DNA from: Membranipora membranacea
Taxonomy: Eukaryota; Bryozoa; Gymnolaemata; Cheilostomatida; Membraniporidae
Direction: 5' to 3'
Assembly: GCA_914767715.1 (NCBI GenBank)
Contig: OU612070.1
Coordinates: forward strand, 14,649,501 to 14,713,500
DNA: 64,000 nucleotides
How positions within the stretch are numbered: position 1 is the first letter of the stretch; each line of letters opens with the position of its first letter. The notes beneath the pieces were generated by a model. It did not search any database and was not told the origin of the DNA. It saw only the letters and a program-made list of their open reading frames with translations. Shown here in pieces: positions 32,701-47,700 of the stretch. The translations under genes and the position numbers were made by a program.

Positions 32701-35700
32701 ACATGCATCCGGTGCCACAGCGTTCATTCAGAAGCAAACACTACTTACATTAACATCATATGATGCGATGTCACCATTGAGCATCCCACAATACACATCA
32801 CCCCAGGGACTACTCACTACAACCATAATAGCATGCTCCAAATCCTTCTGGTCAACAACTATATTAGTCTGCAAGATAAAAGAAATATGAGATATTGCAA
32901 CGGCATGTATACTCTGAGGGCACAATTTGACTCCATAGCTGAAAGTGGGAAAAATTTAATGCAGGGTTAGTCCACTCCAAGGTATATGAAACAAAAACAA
33001 CCGCTTACTTCTAGTTACAAAGAAAGATTTGATAGTGAGCTTGAGGAGCCAAGGAGTTTGTCACAAACTCCCTGTTGTAGCCATGCCTATGATTGGAGTT
33101 GCTCTCTCATTGCTATGTCATGTCAGAGAGCGAACAACTCTAGATAATGACAATTGCATTTGCTTATAGTGCATGGAAAATCTGACCATTGATTCAAGAT
33201 TAAGTTCACATGAGACACATAATCTTACTTCAGTATCGAATACGATGAGCTGGTGGTCTTCTCCTCCGCTATATAAGAATACTTTATCGTTGGGTCGGGA
33301 GAGCACAATGAATGACTTCACTCGACTCAGATGTCCCTTATATGTACTGAGACAAACACCACTCTAAAAAGTGAATACAAATGTTATGTTATACACATAC
33401 TTATGTTAGGTATAGTTGTAATTAGCCTTGGAACCTAAAACCAAGACCGCACGTCGAGGCTAAATTGTAATTCTGCGTCTGTGGAAGGGGGTTTCAAACC
33501 ACTACATAAACTTCAGTCTTGGCTAAATTCTTTGCTAAAATTGAACTACACATTAAAAATGCTGTCAGAGAAAATAAGTAATCAGCTTCAAAAAGACTCC
33601 ATGCTCATTAAATGGCATGGATTACATCGATCCATGGTTCTATCTCACACCTTTGTGGACGTAATCACCTTTGAGTGACACTTCACAAAGCAATTATCCA
33701 GCTTATAATATGATACATACATTTTTAGCTTTCAATCAGCATCACCTCATCATCAGGGGCTGAACTTACAAAGCATTCCACAATATCAGATTATTATATG
33801 TCATATCACTATAATTAAGGTAGTGAGGTCATTGGGTGGAATGGTAGGTGTAGTAATTCATTAAAAAACATATTATTTGGACACCAGGTGGCCTTTACGA
33901 TGGCATTCACTGAGTCCCATGGTAACAAATTCATTGGCATTGTAATTAGTTTGTGCTTATTGAACCCAACAATTACCTGAATCAATTATTGCTTGCCAAA
34001 GAGCAGACATATTATCACTAAATTCTTAATTCTAGAAATTTCTTGGATTCTGGCGATTCAAGGATAGACACCATAATGACATTAAAACCCTTTGTAAACC
34101 CGAGCTGATACAAACCTTGATGTCGAACCGTTTGATTGTATTGTCTGCTGAAGATGTGTACAGATGACTCCCTTTAGTGACTATGTGATGAACAGGACCG
34201 GAGTGACCCTTGTATAATATCTCTTGATTCTTTGGCTGTTTGTTAGTATCTTGGTTTGCTATAAGTTGTTCCATTCTGTCTCTCATGTCACTCACCGCAC
34301 TACAGAATAAGACATACATTCTCGTTATCAAACAAACGTGCCACAATTTATCCACATACGGAAAACTTTGGGAGAGAAACAGCAACCCTGCTAAAGTTTA
34401 TCCTTTACCCTGGTGGGAGTTTTCTAGGCATTCAAGTTGTGGAAACAAGAGATAAACAGTAATATAACATTCGTCCTAAATACAAGGTGAACTGGAGTGA
34501 ATACATCATGAACGACAATGGCCATGGTCACAAGTTTTAATGGGCACACTAATTGAAGACTGCTCTGTTGTAATGATGTTTTTTCCAGTTGTATAAGTTA
34601 TAACTTTTGAGCATTCTTAATTAAAGTGCAGATACACTGCTGGGTGAATAACACCAGCTATTTGTTTGCGGAGATTACATGATTTCTTTTCTGTTCATTG
34701 ACATAATATCACGAGATACTAGAAATTAGAGAAATGATATTTCAAATTAAACAAACTTCAAATGCTAGTGTCACATGCATTGTTCTGTACTTGTTTCAGG
34801 AATGACTGCTCGATGCAAAATATTCTATCAGGTATGGCTTTGGGGCTCAAATATAACTGAATAATTGGAATGGAACGGAGTTTTGTTGGTAAATGTGATA
34901 TATTCACATTACCATTTAAGTGTGAACCATATCTCTCAGTTACAAGAAATGAATATACACTATGTTGTTGTTAACTTTAATCTGACTCTGAATTAACAAG
35001 ACCTCTCCAAAGTCCATCTACTTTTCTCGAAAACAATTTATAAAAAAATTATCAGATTCCTTAGAATATTATCAGGTGCAGCATGACCTAGAAAATAACC
35101 TGTGCATTACTTTCAAGTTGCAACTTACAAAAAAATATAATTTCAAAGTTTCTGACGCTGTAATGACAAGACAATGGCATATCGAGCGGTTTATTTCAAC
35201 ATATCGGATTGTATATTCAATGAAAGCTTTGCGTATTTACTATTAGCAGCAAGCGCAGAATATCGTATTAGGGCCATCATCTGGTAATTTAGTGTGTAAA
35301 TTTCACTGTGAATTGTAAACACAAGTGTTGTATTTATTACGTTATATTGGCATCAGTGGCAGAAGTTAGAAGGGTTTATCTTTGCATGTGTATGTTTGCT
35401 CATCTGGATATCTATATCAACATAGGCAGCAGGTCAAGAAGACTGAACTAATCGATAAAATAAAATAGTACAACAGTATATAACCTTGCTGAAAATAATC
35501 ATTATATCATTATGTAATTGCATTTATCATCCGGCTCACCACAGCATCCTGTCCAGAGGTAAATTAGTCGCATTCTTATTTTTTTCATGTCATCAGTTAA
35601 CACATTTTAATTTGTATCTGTATTAAATTTAAAACACATGTGAATTCAAAGAGAAAATTCTATATGACAAAGCCTAATTTTGTAGACAATCATGCATAAC

Positions 35701-38700
35701 ACAGATTGTTAAAAAAAGAATTAGTCATTTTTGACAATTATGGTGGATTGCAATATTTGGAATTCCCGAGTTGTCTGAGAGTGTTGGCAGCAGGTTGTGC
35801 TAAGTTGGCATTTCACTTCCAGCTGTCAGAGTGGGAGGAGTGCTTTGTATCTGACTTGCTAACAGTAATTATAACTAAAGGACCTGGCAATCTGAGCCAC
35901 AGGTGCATACGGGATTGCTTTCATTGCCTCATCACTTCACATGTTGGGCTGCAAAATTATTATTTCAACTTTTGTTTTAAAGTAAATATCAAATGAATTA
36001 TTGCGGAGAGGCGTGTTAAAAATACTTTTAAATTGAAGGTCTTGCTTTGAGACAAGAGCATTGAAACACATCATCTCAGCAGTTATCAAGATTACAAACA
36101 GTTGGCATATCTGCTAAATTATATATCTTAGGCTATTGAGTGCGATATCAATTTACTACTTGTTACAACGTTATTAATTGAAGAACTTCTATTTGTTGTC
36201 CGCTAAGATGTGAACGCTTGGCACTGTCTATCGGATATTGTGCACATCCTACGTGCTTTTGACAAAATGGAGAATGAGACTTGGAGTCCGTTGCTTGACC
36301 ACACAGATTTGGTTCACTGTGAAAACTTCACCAACTACTTCAACTGTCAGACAGCATTTATAGAAGAACATGGATATGACAAGTATATACAATGTCTTAA
36401 TTCGCTGGTAAGTTCCAACTCAATCATCAATTTCGGCAGCCCTTTTTATGTAAACGAGTTCCCTACCGACAGCGACAAAAAGTGAATGTGTGGCTGTTGG
36501 ATGTTGCTGTGGCCTCATTAGGAACATCAAACTTTAACCAAAGCTATCACATGTCTAGTCATTCTATGAGATATGGGTATTTTATTAATAAACCTTGAGT
36601 TGAGTGCCCTGTATCACCCACTTGAATTCAATTTTCAACAGAAAACATTCAAATATTATTGTGCTTGAGATTCGATGAGGGTTGTGTAAAAATGACAGCT
36701 TGTGTCAATATATAGTGCTTACTGTTTCTACTAACATACGCTCTATTTGTGATAACTTGTGATAACGCCACATAAGTTTAGACTTTTTTTAAGATTGAAC
36801 ATCAGTGGCTTCAGCTATCAGTTTCACCTAATCCTATGAGCCACCAATCAAAACCAATATCACAATTATCAAGATTGAACTGCATGCTGAACAATAGTCA
36901 TTTTAAAAATTCACAAGGCGTATTTACAAATTCCTTTGCTTTTCACCTCTGTATGTATATTGAAATCAAACTAAGTTATATAATTGTTCCGTAGAATGTT
37001 GAGAAATGTCTGGTTATCAGAAACATGATTCATCCTAGCCACCAAAATCACACAAACTTTAAATTTAATAAAACTCAATGGAGGTCACAAATGGAACGGA
37101 ATTCATGAAGGGGAGTTCACAGTACGTTTAAAATGCTAATTTTAGAGCACATTCCGATCCGCCGAGCTTTATCTCTTGTTTTGCACAATTATGCCAGTAC
37201 AAGTTGCCTAATTAAAACAAGTAGGATTGAAAAATTTGTCCTGCTCTAGACGGTCCAATTCTACATTGATTCCCTGTTATATTTCAAGGGCAAAGAGGAC
37301 TATGATGAGTATAAGATACAGATGATGACTTCAAAAGTGATATATGGTTACTTGCTGAATATAGTATGTGTCACAGGCATCATCGGAAACATCCTATCAT
37401 TTATCATAATGAGAACCCGTGAGTTCAGGGATTCCACTACATCCATCTACCTACAGGTAATATTTATGTTTTATTTCTGTTCGACAGTACACTATCAAAT
37501 TATAAAAGTTTTGCAACACGTTTTTAGCATAACCTACATCATACCAACAAATGATGTTATGCTATGATCATTCACATTATATGATCTGGTTTAAATATTG
37601 GCATCTGCAACAAAGCATGAAAACAGCTCGAATCACTTGACATGCATGCACTTTTCAAACCTTTACAGGTGCTGATGATAATGGACTCCTTATACCTGAT
37701 TGGTAACTTCATACACTACGGGTTAGTTATCGGAGCAGGGATGGGGCAATGGATGATAACTCCGTATCCAGCTTATAGCCAAATATACATAAGCTTCATC
37801 TTGATTGACCTGTTCCGCAACTGCAGTGTTCTCATCACAGTGGCAGTCACTGTTGAAAGGTTGGTAAGCATTGTGGCACTAACTGGCAAATTAATTTAAT
37901 CGGTAATTTATAGCACCAGTTTGGGTTCAGTGATGTCTCGAGATTAGGGTATAGTAATGTGTACCCCCAATGCAATTTGCTTGATTTCCCAATGAATGAC
38001 AACTACGACAACATGTAAAATTGACCGAATATTCCTGGGAATTCCATGTTAAAGGGGCATTGCGGGAGCGATGTTAATGTACCCTTTTGTGCAGGTGGAA
38101 TGACAGCCCATCCGATCTCACTGGCATCACCAAACAAGCAGAGTATATCTATTTTTCAAGGGCCTACATGTGTTGTACATTGAATTCAAAATCAATAAAC
38201 AGTAATTTCGTGAGCAATTAAGGGGCAACGGCTGAGGAAATAGTGTATCAGAGATCCAAGGCTTCAATCACAACTAGGAACATCACTTGACTTGAAGTAA
38301 ATTTTCTTCATTGTTTTTCCGTTTATTTCCAAGGTACATCTATGTATGTCATAGTCTGAAGGCTGCTAGATGGTGTACCCCACGAAGGAGTAAGATTATG
38401 ATGTCTATTCTGATCTCATTAGCTGTCATACATCAGATCCCCAGACTCTTTTATCAAAAGGTGAATTTTTTACCACCTGTTCAACATCAAAATTCTATCT
38501 ATGTGAAATATTCATAACAGAAAATATTGATTTCTTACCAAATTATAACATTCCTCCGATAGACCATAATGGCCGTGCATTTTGGAAATTATATTGCTGC
38601 ATGTATTGATAAATAGTGTCCATTAAAAACCACTGAGACAAATGGGGACAACCACAGATAGCTAGTCTTTAGTAGTAGTGCATGAAATTTGTTTTCAGGT

Positions 38701-41700
38701 TTTCAAGGACGTTAATGGCAGCTGTGGACCAATATACAAAATAGAACCAACAGATTATGTGTCTGACTCTGTTGTAGGAGAAAACATCATAGGCTACATA
38801 GGTAAATATAATGTATACTCAAACACCCTACAGGCAGATAAATTACACGGAACTCACGTTTTATTCATTTAGCGGACATAATATTTTGGAATGACGAAAG
38901 TTAATTTACAACTAAGTTCTGCCTGAAGGGTAGATATATAAATCTGTATCTTTGCTGATTAAGGAAACATTCAATATATCTATGATTTGTGTTTTTCTTC
39001 ATGGCAGCATAAATGTCCCCGCCAGTGATGTAAGTGTAAATTTCACGAGCATCAAAAAGTCAAGGTTGTTACAGGGAGACACTGCAAAAACTATGAAATT
39101 AATATTGAAAACAAAAGACAGTTTAGGCGTTACACAGGGATTTGGTTTTTTGGATTCCCTTTCATTTAGACATCTCTGCATATGGATGATCTTGTGACTC
39201 GGATGACGGAAGGGTGTTGATTAAATGATACATCTATAGCCAGAAGACACAAGCTCGAACGCAAGCAGGCCATCCATTTTGAAACAATCAAAACATCTCA
39301 TTACACTTTGCCTGCGGGGAAGTTATTACGAGTTAAATGATTATTATTATCATTAGGAGAAGAGCAGTCCTTGATTATTACTGGATATGTAATGAAGTAT
39401 TGACATATGCTGCCAGCAAGTGGCTAGGTGTCAGCCTTAGACAAGGTACTCATGTATTATTTTTAAAAATTATCCAATAATTGTTTTATTTTTTTTCAGG
39501 TTCAGCATTGTTTGTATTTATACCTTTTCTACTGCTGACTGTACTGACAGCGCTATTATTGTGGGCTCTGAGAAAGTCAAAGATCTTTAGAAAGTCTATG
39601 AGAGAAAAGTCAGGGGAGGCAAGAACTAAATCAGCAGTGAGTTGGTCTCAATCATAGACTTAATAATTATTAAGTCTACGGTCTCAAATCTATTTATGCC
39701 ACATGTTATGTGAATAAGAACATGCTCATCGTGTTACCTTGATGTGCGTGTTTGGTGCCTGTTTCCAACTTATTCATGCATTCAGTTTCGTTACTTCTGG
39801 AAGTGACCTCCACAATTTGAAGCTTTAAGAGGCGCGTAATCTCCCATTTGCATTGCTTTTGCTTATAGGACTCAAGCAAGGGGACAACAGTAATACTACT
39901 ATCAGTTGTGATAGCGTTCATAGTCTGTTCTACACCAAGAACCATTGTAACCATCGCACGTCTGACAGGAATTGTGGGAGATGTGTGGCTTCTCTCCAGA
40001 AGCGGAGCTACATTCAACTACATCTCCAGACTACTGGTCAACGTCAACAGTGCAATAAATGTCCTGTTATTCTGCTTCTTTGGCAAAAAGTTCCGACGGG
40101 TATTCAATCAGGTATTCTTGAAATGTCAGTGTCGGCTTAGACAAAGACAAGCTTATCGGGCTGTTTCCGTGATAAGCCAAACTCAGACTGTTAATCTACC
40201 ACAGAGCAGTCCCCGAGGTACTGGAAAATCATCACGAGCGACAACTCCTGAGTAGTATGATTTTTAATTATTATGATTATTTTCAAGCTGAATGTATGAA
40301 ATGAGCTAAAATCAGTTTTTATCATGTGCAATGAACTACTTTTACACGAGGAGATGACTCCAAATTGTCCATCACTGAGTTTTTAGTTCACACAAACAAT
40401 CTCAGTTAATATGCAGATATTATCACAGAGTAAGGATATATCCTTACTCTGTGATGTTATTTCCAGTCAAGCTTTTCTGCATCATTGATGTAATCGGGAG
40501 ACTCATTAAACAAATAACATCAATCCCTAGCTGACATATATTTTTAGCACCTTTCTTCAAATAATAAACTAACTTTGAAAACAACTTGACGGCAAATTAT
40601 CAATACAACCGAGGTCCTGTCAGTTCGCCCCGCCCTCAGCATTTGTCACCTTTGAAATGAGACAGAGTAAATCCCTTTCAGTGTTCTTATACCATCAATT
40701 TCAGTTTAGATGCAGAGGCCATTTTCAGTCATCCTTTGCGGCATCATTGATTGAGTTATCTGGCTCTCAATCATTAGCCAAACAAAGTCAATCTCTAGCT
40801 GACAGAAAGGTCAGAAAACAAAGATTTTCTTTGACATGAATTAACTTAATGGGTGATGGTTCCGGTCTTCACTAATATAGTATTGAATTTTCTTCATACT
40901 TACTCATTTGGGTTAACTGCTGAGGCTGAAGGACCTGGGGAGTTGGAGAGTCTAGATATGCCTGACACACGTGATCTCGTCTCATGATCAGAAGTTACAG
41001 CTGAACTCTGACTTAGACTGCGTACTCTCTCCCTCAGGGCTAAGAATACCTCCTGCTCATCGTTAGCATCTGGTGATATGAAATGCCAAAAAAAGTGACC
41101 GTTTTATCGATTTAAGATATTCACTTGTCACAAGGTATAACAGAAACCGAACATGATAATTATTATTCTAAGATCCAAGATTTTGATTCATGCGGTGATG
41201 TTTCTATGGCTGGTTTGGGGCGCCACTACCTATGATTACACCAAAGTCTTGGACCACAACACAAGTAAACATTTCCCACTTAATTATAAACAAATGGCAT
41301 TGCATCATTAAGAGAATATGGGTGTGACGCATTCCTAGGAAAAAATTAAATGAAAGCAATTGAAAATTAACCACACCAACATACATTGTTGCTGTGGTGG
41401 AACAGACAAACTTGTTAATTTCATCAATTAAAGACTTCCAACAATTCACTGCAGATATCACTCCTAAGGAAAGACATCTTTATGATCAGAGCTTGGATAG
41501 ATTCAAAATTTTGAGCTCTCAGCCTCAAAAACAAACACAGTACCACTTGATTTACATGCAATACACATGCCTAGATTTTAACCTGCAGATCTGTCACTGC
41601 AGGTAAATATTATACCTGTTGTTATGAAACCTCCCAGATACTGTGTCTGTGCAGTGTTCTTGAGGTCACATGACGAGGTAACGTCAGCTTGCTGAGTGTG

Positions 41701-44700
41701 TGCCCCATCTCTTGCTTTAACACGTAAGATCTCTAATCTCTTGGCTCTCAAATCGCGCTCTTCCTGAGTGAGACTCTCGATCGATGTATTATCCTCTTGT
41801 ATCAACATGTTCAGCTCAGTTAACTGAAATGCACAAGTTTAAACAATGTTGAAATTTCAGAAAGCAGACAGCGATGATATTCTGCAGCATGGTGGGGGGG
41901 GGGGGGGCAACCTTATTTTGAATAAGACCACATTTGACTCAGGCCAAACTCCGAGGGTCGCAACATATATTACAGGCATAAAATTATGTATGTTCTGAAC
42001 AAGGTAAAACCGATTAATGCGTCAATACAAACTGTGGTATGCTGCAAGAAAGTCTTGTGAAGTCCATTAACCTAATGTTTTCTTGGAAACAGTTTGTACA
42101 TTTCTGTGTTTCAAGTGGTAGGTCAAAGGGGAGGGTGGGTGCAGGAGGAGTGCTGTAGCGCCCTCCCACAAAGTGATTTTTTTTTATACGCCAGTGAAAT
42201 GAGAGGCAGTCTTAAACATCGGCAAAAATGGAGCACTTGTAACAATTGACTTTTTGATACAAATCTGCCAAATTTACAGTTTTGCAAAAACTAACTACTA
42301 TAACTACTATAATGACATCCGTCCAGGATAATATGTTCTGCCAAATGAAAAAAAAAATATATATAAAAGCTTTTCACGGACAAAATAAAACCACGTTTTC
42401 ACTGTTCTGGATTTATTTGCAAATTTAAACTTTTATAAGAGTAGACTGCACCAGAACAGTTACGATGTTTTTGTGAAGAATGGTTCAGAATTACCACTTT
42501 TTTGAAATCCCAACAATCGATTGTTTTTACATAGGGCTTTCTGTACTTGGAAAATCACAAAACGAAATAATGTGTTTAATTTTTCGCAGGCGTAAAGGCC
42601 ACAATAAGGCCGCAAAAGATAACCCATAAGGCCGCACCGGCAAAAAGGCCGCTGTTCTATAGGATGAAAAGTTTAAGAAAACTTTTTATAGTAATTTTTA
42701 TAGACTAATTACATTTCTTATTAATTAAAATAAAATCAATTTTACATCACTTACATAAAGCGCATTATATTGTTCCTTTGGGTTCACTTTTTAACTATAT
42801 ATAATATGCATTGGCCATCGACATTGGTAGAGGACATTTGTAAAGGTCATTGGTATGAGACATTGGTATAGGAAATATTTCACTCATGCCAATCAGTAGC
42901 AAATCACTTCATAATAATTATGAGTTTCGTGGCTATTCACAGCATTGATCGAGTGGTCTTATAACATCGCATCATACAGCTATCTTACAGAGATACACAG
43001 ACTATAATATTCTTGATGCATAGCATCTGGTCATCTCCATATTTTCTTTGTTTTGTTTTCTCTGTTTCTGCTTTATTTTGTAAATAATAAAATATTTGCA
43101 TTATGTGTAGAACATGCAGCGGTGCAGTCAGGTGACCAAGTAGCCACAGACCAGAGAGGTGACCGCCCGACTGGAAGGGACCCTAGCTATCCCGCCTAGT
43201 CACTGAAGCCCAATACAACCCCCTCATACCCCCCAACCCTTCATCCACACGCCACAGAGGATCAGCAAACCGTTCCCTCAGGACCGGGAGGTTACATCTT
43301 AATACCAGGGCTATCAAAAACCAAACGTCTCTGACATTTCTAACTATTACTAAAAATGCTCAACTTAAAATTCACTTACTTGTTTATCTAGTTGTTCTCT
43401 CTGCTGATTGAGAAGTTGGCGCTGGAGTATATTTCTCTGTAATCTCTCAGCAGATGAAGGTAGTTCTACTCTTATAATCTCCTCTCTCATTGTTATCTCT
43501 AGTAGAGTCTGGAAGGTTTTCTTCTCTGTGCTCCCAGAGCCGGTCTGAAGATTACACGTTATATAATTAATTAGCTTACCATTTATATAAGTGTTTTTCT
43601 TGGCAGAATGAGATATGGAAATACCTTAATTACAAATGAAAAGCTGATGAAATTTTCTTTCTCAATATACGGTTCTGAGAGGCAACTATGAAATTCTGAA
43701 TCACAGCAATGAATTTTGTGAGCATGAACAAAAGGGCAATGAAAAAGGGGGAGCATGGGGACCAAAAAAACCCCTTTGTGGGGAATTGATCTGTTTTGAT
43801 ATGATATTCAAAATCTAGGATAATCCTTCTCACAGGGTACTCACTGCTATATCAGACTGTGTTGTGGATTGACCATCGATATCAGCTTGAATAGTTAATC
43901 TTTGGTCCTGCGGTCTGGTAAGCTGCATGTAAGGTTCAGCAAAATTAGCCAAGTTCCCATTATTTTCTGTTTAAAACAAACAAAAACAACAATTGGATAA
44001 AGAAAAACTAAATGTCTAGTATTATCCGACAAGCATCTTCTATCCTCTCATGAAAAAACAGATCAGCAAATCTAACGGGATGACCAAATGCATCAAACTT
44101 TGTTCCGAATCCAAGTATGCCAGGGGCTGTTCCAAGTCAATATCACAACTTATTCAGTGCATAAAAGCAAAAATTGAAATATATAAATTCAAAAACTTAT
44201 AATATCCTAAACAACATCTGGATTCAGATTTTGAATGAATAGAAGGTGCCAATATCAGGTATATTAGATGTATCTGAGTGTTGATATACACTGTGACCGT
44301 ATGACTTGACACCACACATACCTGTTATCAAACTGGTAGAGCTTGGTTGTTCCCCAGGGGGCTGTTCTGGCTCTGATTGCTGCTTCTTACGCTTAATTTT
44401 AGGAGTTTTCTTAGTTATCCTCAGGCAAGGCTCTGTCAGTACTTTTTTAGCCTTAGTAACACTCCCTTTAGCTTTGTTCTTGGCAGAATTTTTTTTCAGA
44501 GATTTTGTTGCAGCAGTTTTCTAAGAATGAAAATGGTTACAACATATATTTACAAAACTAGATTATCATCATCATAGTTATTATTTGAAGTCATTATTTA
44601 ATCAAAACAAAATAATATATTGATTGATGCAATAAATCAAAGGAATTCTAGTTGCGCTGTCATTAAAAAATTCACAACAATTCTAGTTAATTAAAATTGA

Positions 44701-47700
44701 ATCGATTTTATATTACTTAGATATAGACATTATATTGTATCTTTGGTTTCACTTTATAACTATATACATTGGTAAAGGGCATTGGTGAAGAACATCGGTA
44801 AAGGTCAATGGTAAAGGACATTGGTAATGGAAATATTATACTCTGGCCAATCAGTCGCAAATCACTTTATAGAGTTTCAGTCTAACCTTTTTACTCATTT
44901 TTTGAGAGAAAGCCTGATCACTTTTTCGCTTCTTAGCTTTAGGTTCTGCAGGCAGTGGAGCTGGTCGGAACTGCTCAGTTGGCACCCCCAATCCAGGAAC
45001 AGGCAGATCAGGATTATCACCACTGTTAGTTGAGGCTGCTAGTAAAGTCATACTAGTCGCAACTGAAATAAACATATACAATGTAAAATGTTAGTTGAGA
45101 CAATTAACATGTGGAAACTTTATAAAATAAATCAGCATTGACTGAGTAATGTGCCGATGTGCCACATGCCGCTTTGGATTCTCTTTGATTGGCAATAAAA
45201 ATGTCCATGGATTGGAAGCTGAATCAGGACCATAAAAACAGATGGTCTACTGTGTGCTTGCATACAGTATAAAAATCCCACTCTGCTTATTCAGAAAAAA
45301 GAGTAGGCGGTTTCGACGGCAATGGGTATAGGATCACTACCCTAAACAAGCTTCGAGCTTAATGTGGTCCGTTATATGGGGCGGTCTAGTAAGTCATTAT
45401 GTCTAACGAAAAGTCGGCGTATATACCTGATGATAAGTACTGTGAGGGATTAACCGCCCCTCTGGTATAGTCCATTGTGGCGGCAAATCTCTGATCGACG
45501 CCGCTAGCTGAAGGCTGAGGTTTGAGCGTAGGCTTAGATACTTTACTGGAGGCACTGTCCACAGCCTCGGCAAACTCTCCAATATCCATATCATCCCACT
45601 TGGAAGCATACAAAGTGAAACCAACACTCAGAAGCGGATATAATTACTTTTCTGGTCAATTGAGTTGTGTGTAATATAAAACTACGGTTGTTAGGATAAT
45701 GCAGTCATATTGATGTACTTCCTAATAATTTTCACATAACAAAAGCATAACATCTTTGGGGGAAACAAAGGGTTCCAAAAGATGCAACCGAGTCATATAC
45801 ACAGGGCATGGGCCAAATAAGTTTTTCAGAGAACCTAGACCTACAAGGAGGGTGGAAATCTCTTCTCTTTTTTAATCTGGAGTTGGCAAGTAAAATCCTG
45901 GGGTAGAAAAGAAACGGAGTTGAGCTCACAGATCCTTCTTTCCTTTAAGAAGGTGGTAAGAGCCAGTAGGACCATAGAAAAGTTAAGAGAATGATCCCAA
46001 TATTCATTTAGGCTAACCTTTGTACAATAATTACACAGCTGTTCCTACTAACCAGGAGTTAGCTACTCTTGCATAAAATGATGAATGAATGTCATACAAG
46101 CCTAAATCCTCAGAAATCTACACTGACTAGGCTTTGGTTTTTGTTTTTTACAGGGATTGATAGTATCCTACAGACTAAACTGATTCGTACTCACACATAT
46201 GACACAGGCCATCCTTATAATAGTATATTATTATAGGACACATATGACGGTAAGCCTAACTATATTTGAGTAGTTAGTTTTCTAGTAGTCCTCTATCATA
46301 CTGGTGGAGGAGTGGATGGGTTGGTTCTTCTTCTTCTCCATAATACATACTTGGTGTGGAATTGAGGAATGACGAGGAATCCAGGGTTTGCTCAGTTTTC
46401 ATAACAGCATTTAAACCTATAATGTCCAGATTTCATTGCATTTTACCGTCTCAAAAGATAGCATATTGTTTACACCAACCTGTTGAATCTTTTCCTCAAT
46501 GCCAAAATTTGATAACATTGCCTCAACTTCTGCTCGAGTCCCATCATCTAACAGTTCCATACTGGATTCATCTAACACGACATCAGCAAGAGCAGCAGCA
46601 TCCGGCTCCTCAGCGAGAGTTAAGTTTCGCCCTATGTATAAATATCACATTGAACTCAGTCCATTGGGTGATATGTGAAAGATTGGAAAAGTAAATAAGT
46701 AATGCCAGAGCTTTAACAAATTCACACCTGTTCAGTTTGCATAATATTTGCTGCATGTTTGACATGGCAGCAGTTTTTAATCAAAGTAGATTATGACTCC
46801 CTGTTGTATGGAACAATTTATTGTGGATTACCATTCGTTTTAACACTACAGAGCTCCAAATAAAAAAAACCAGGAGTTACTAACCCTTAGCTTTTTTTTG
46901 CTGTTTCACTGCCTCAGCCAGCTGATATTTCAAGGTACGACTTGCTTTTCCAGAGACGAGGCTCTTGAGATTTGCTTTCTTTGCAACAGGAAGCTAATAA
47001 GGAATATGATAAGTACGGTGGACATTTCATTTGATAATCTTTGAAAACTACACTTATATGCATATGTGGTGCTGATTCTTACTAAATCTCAAACAAGTTT
47101 TCAAAAGATTAAAGAGAAATGGGTTTTCAACCAGATATCTAATGCTAACTTAAGCTATTGATACTCGTGCTTCTCCCGGAGTTTGACCGTTACATACAAT
47201 AACGGCTTCTACTATTATTGAGCCATATTTACCGTTTTCTTTTTCGTCTTCTTGGTTGAAGCTGCATCCGTGACAGTAGAATCCTTGACCTGTGATGGCT
47301 CAACTTTCACTTTGTCAATGTCTACATCACCACCATCATTGCCTGTAGTATTTTGAGGTGAGGGACTACTTGTCTCATTATTTCCTTTGGTCGACGCTTT
47401 CTTCAACTTTTTCTTTTTTTCACCAGAGGCAGTCAAAGATGGAGAAGGTTCAGAACTAGCTTTCTTGGTGCCCTGCGAATCTGGTGAGTTCGTTTTGGAG
47501 CCTTTCTTCGTTGTCTTCTCGGTTGAACCAGCAGGCGATTTACGACCAGAGCTACTAGACTTCTTACTCAGTGAGTCTGTTGATGTGTTTCTGCCGATTG
47601 GTTTAGGTGTGATCTCTGTTGAACCAGCAGGCGATTTACGGCCAGAGCTACTAGCTTTCTTACTCAGTGAGTCTGTCGATGTGTTTCTGCTGATAGGTTT

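Noticed and set aside
35706-35996. 96-codon ORF upstream of the GPCR
   Set aside because: It has no ATG start, no splice partner and no family resemblance.
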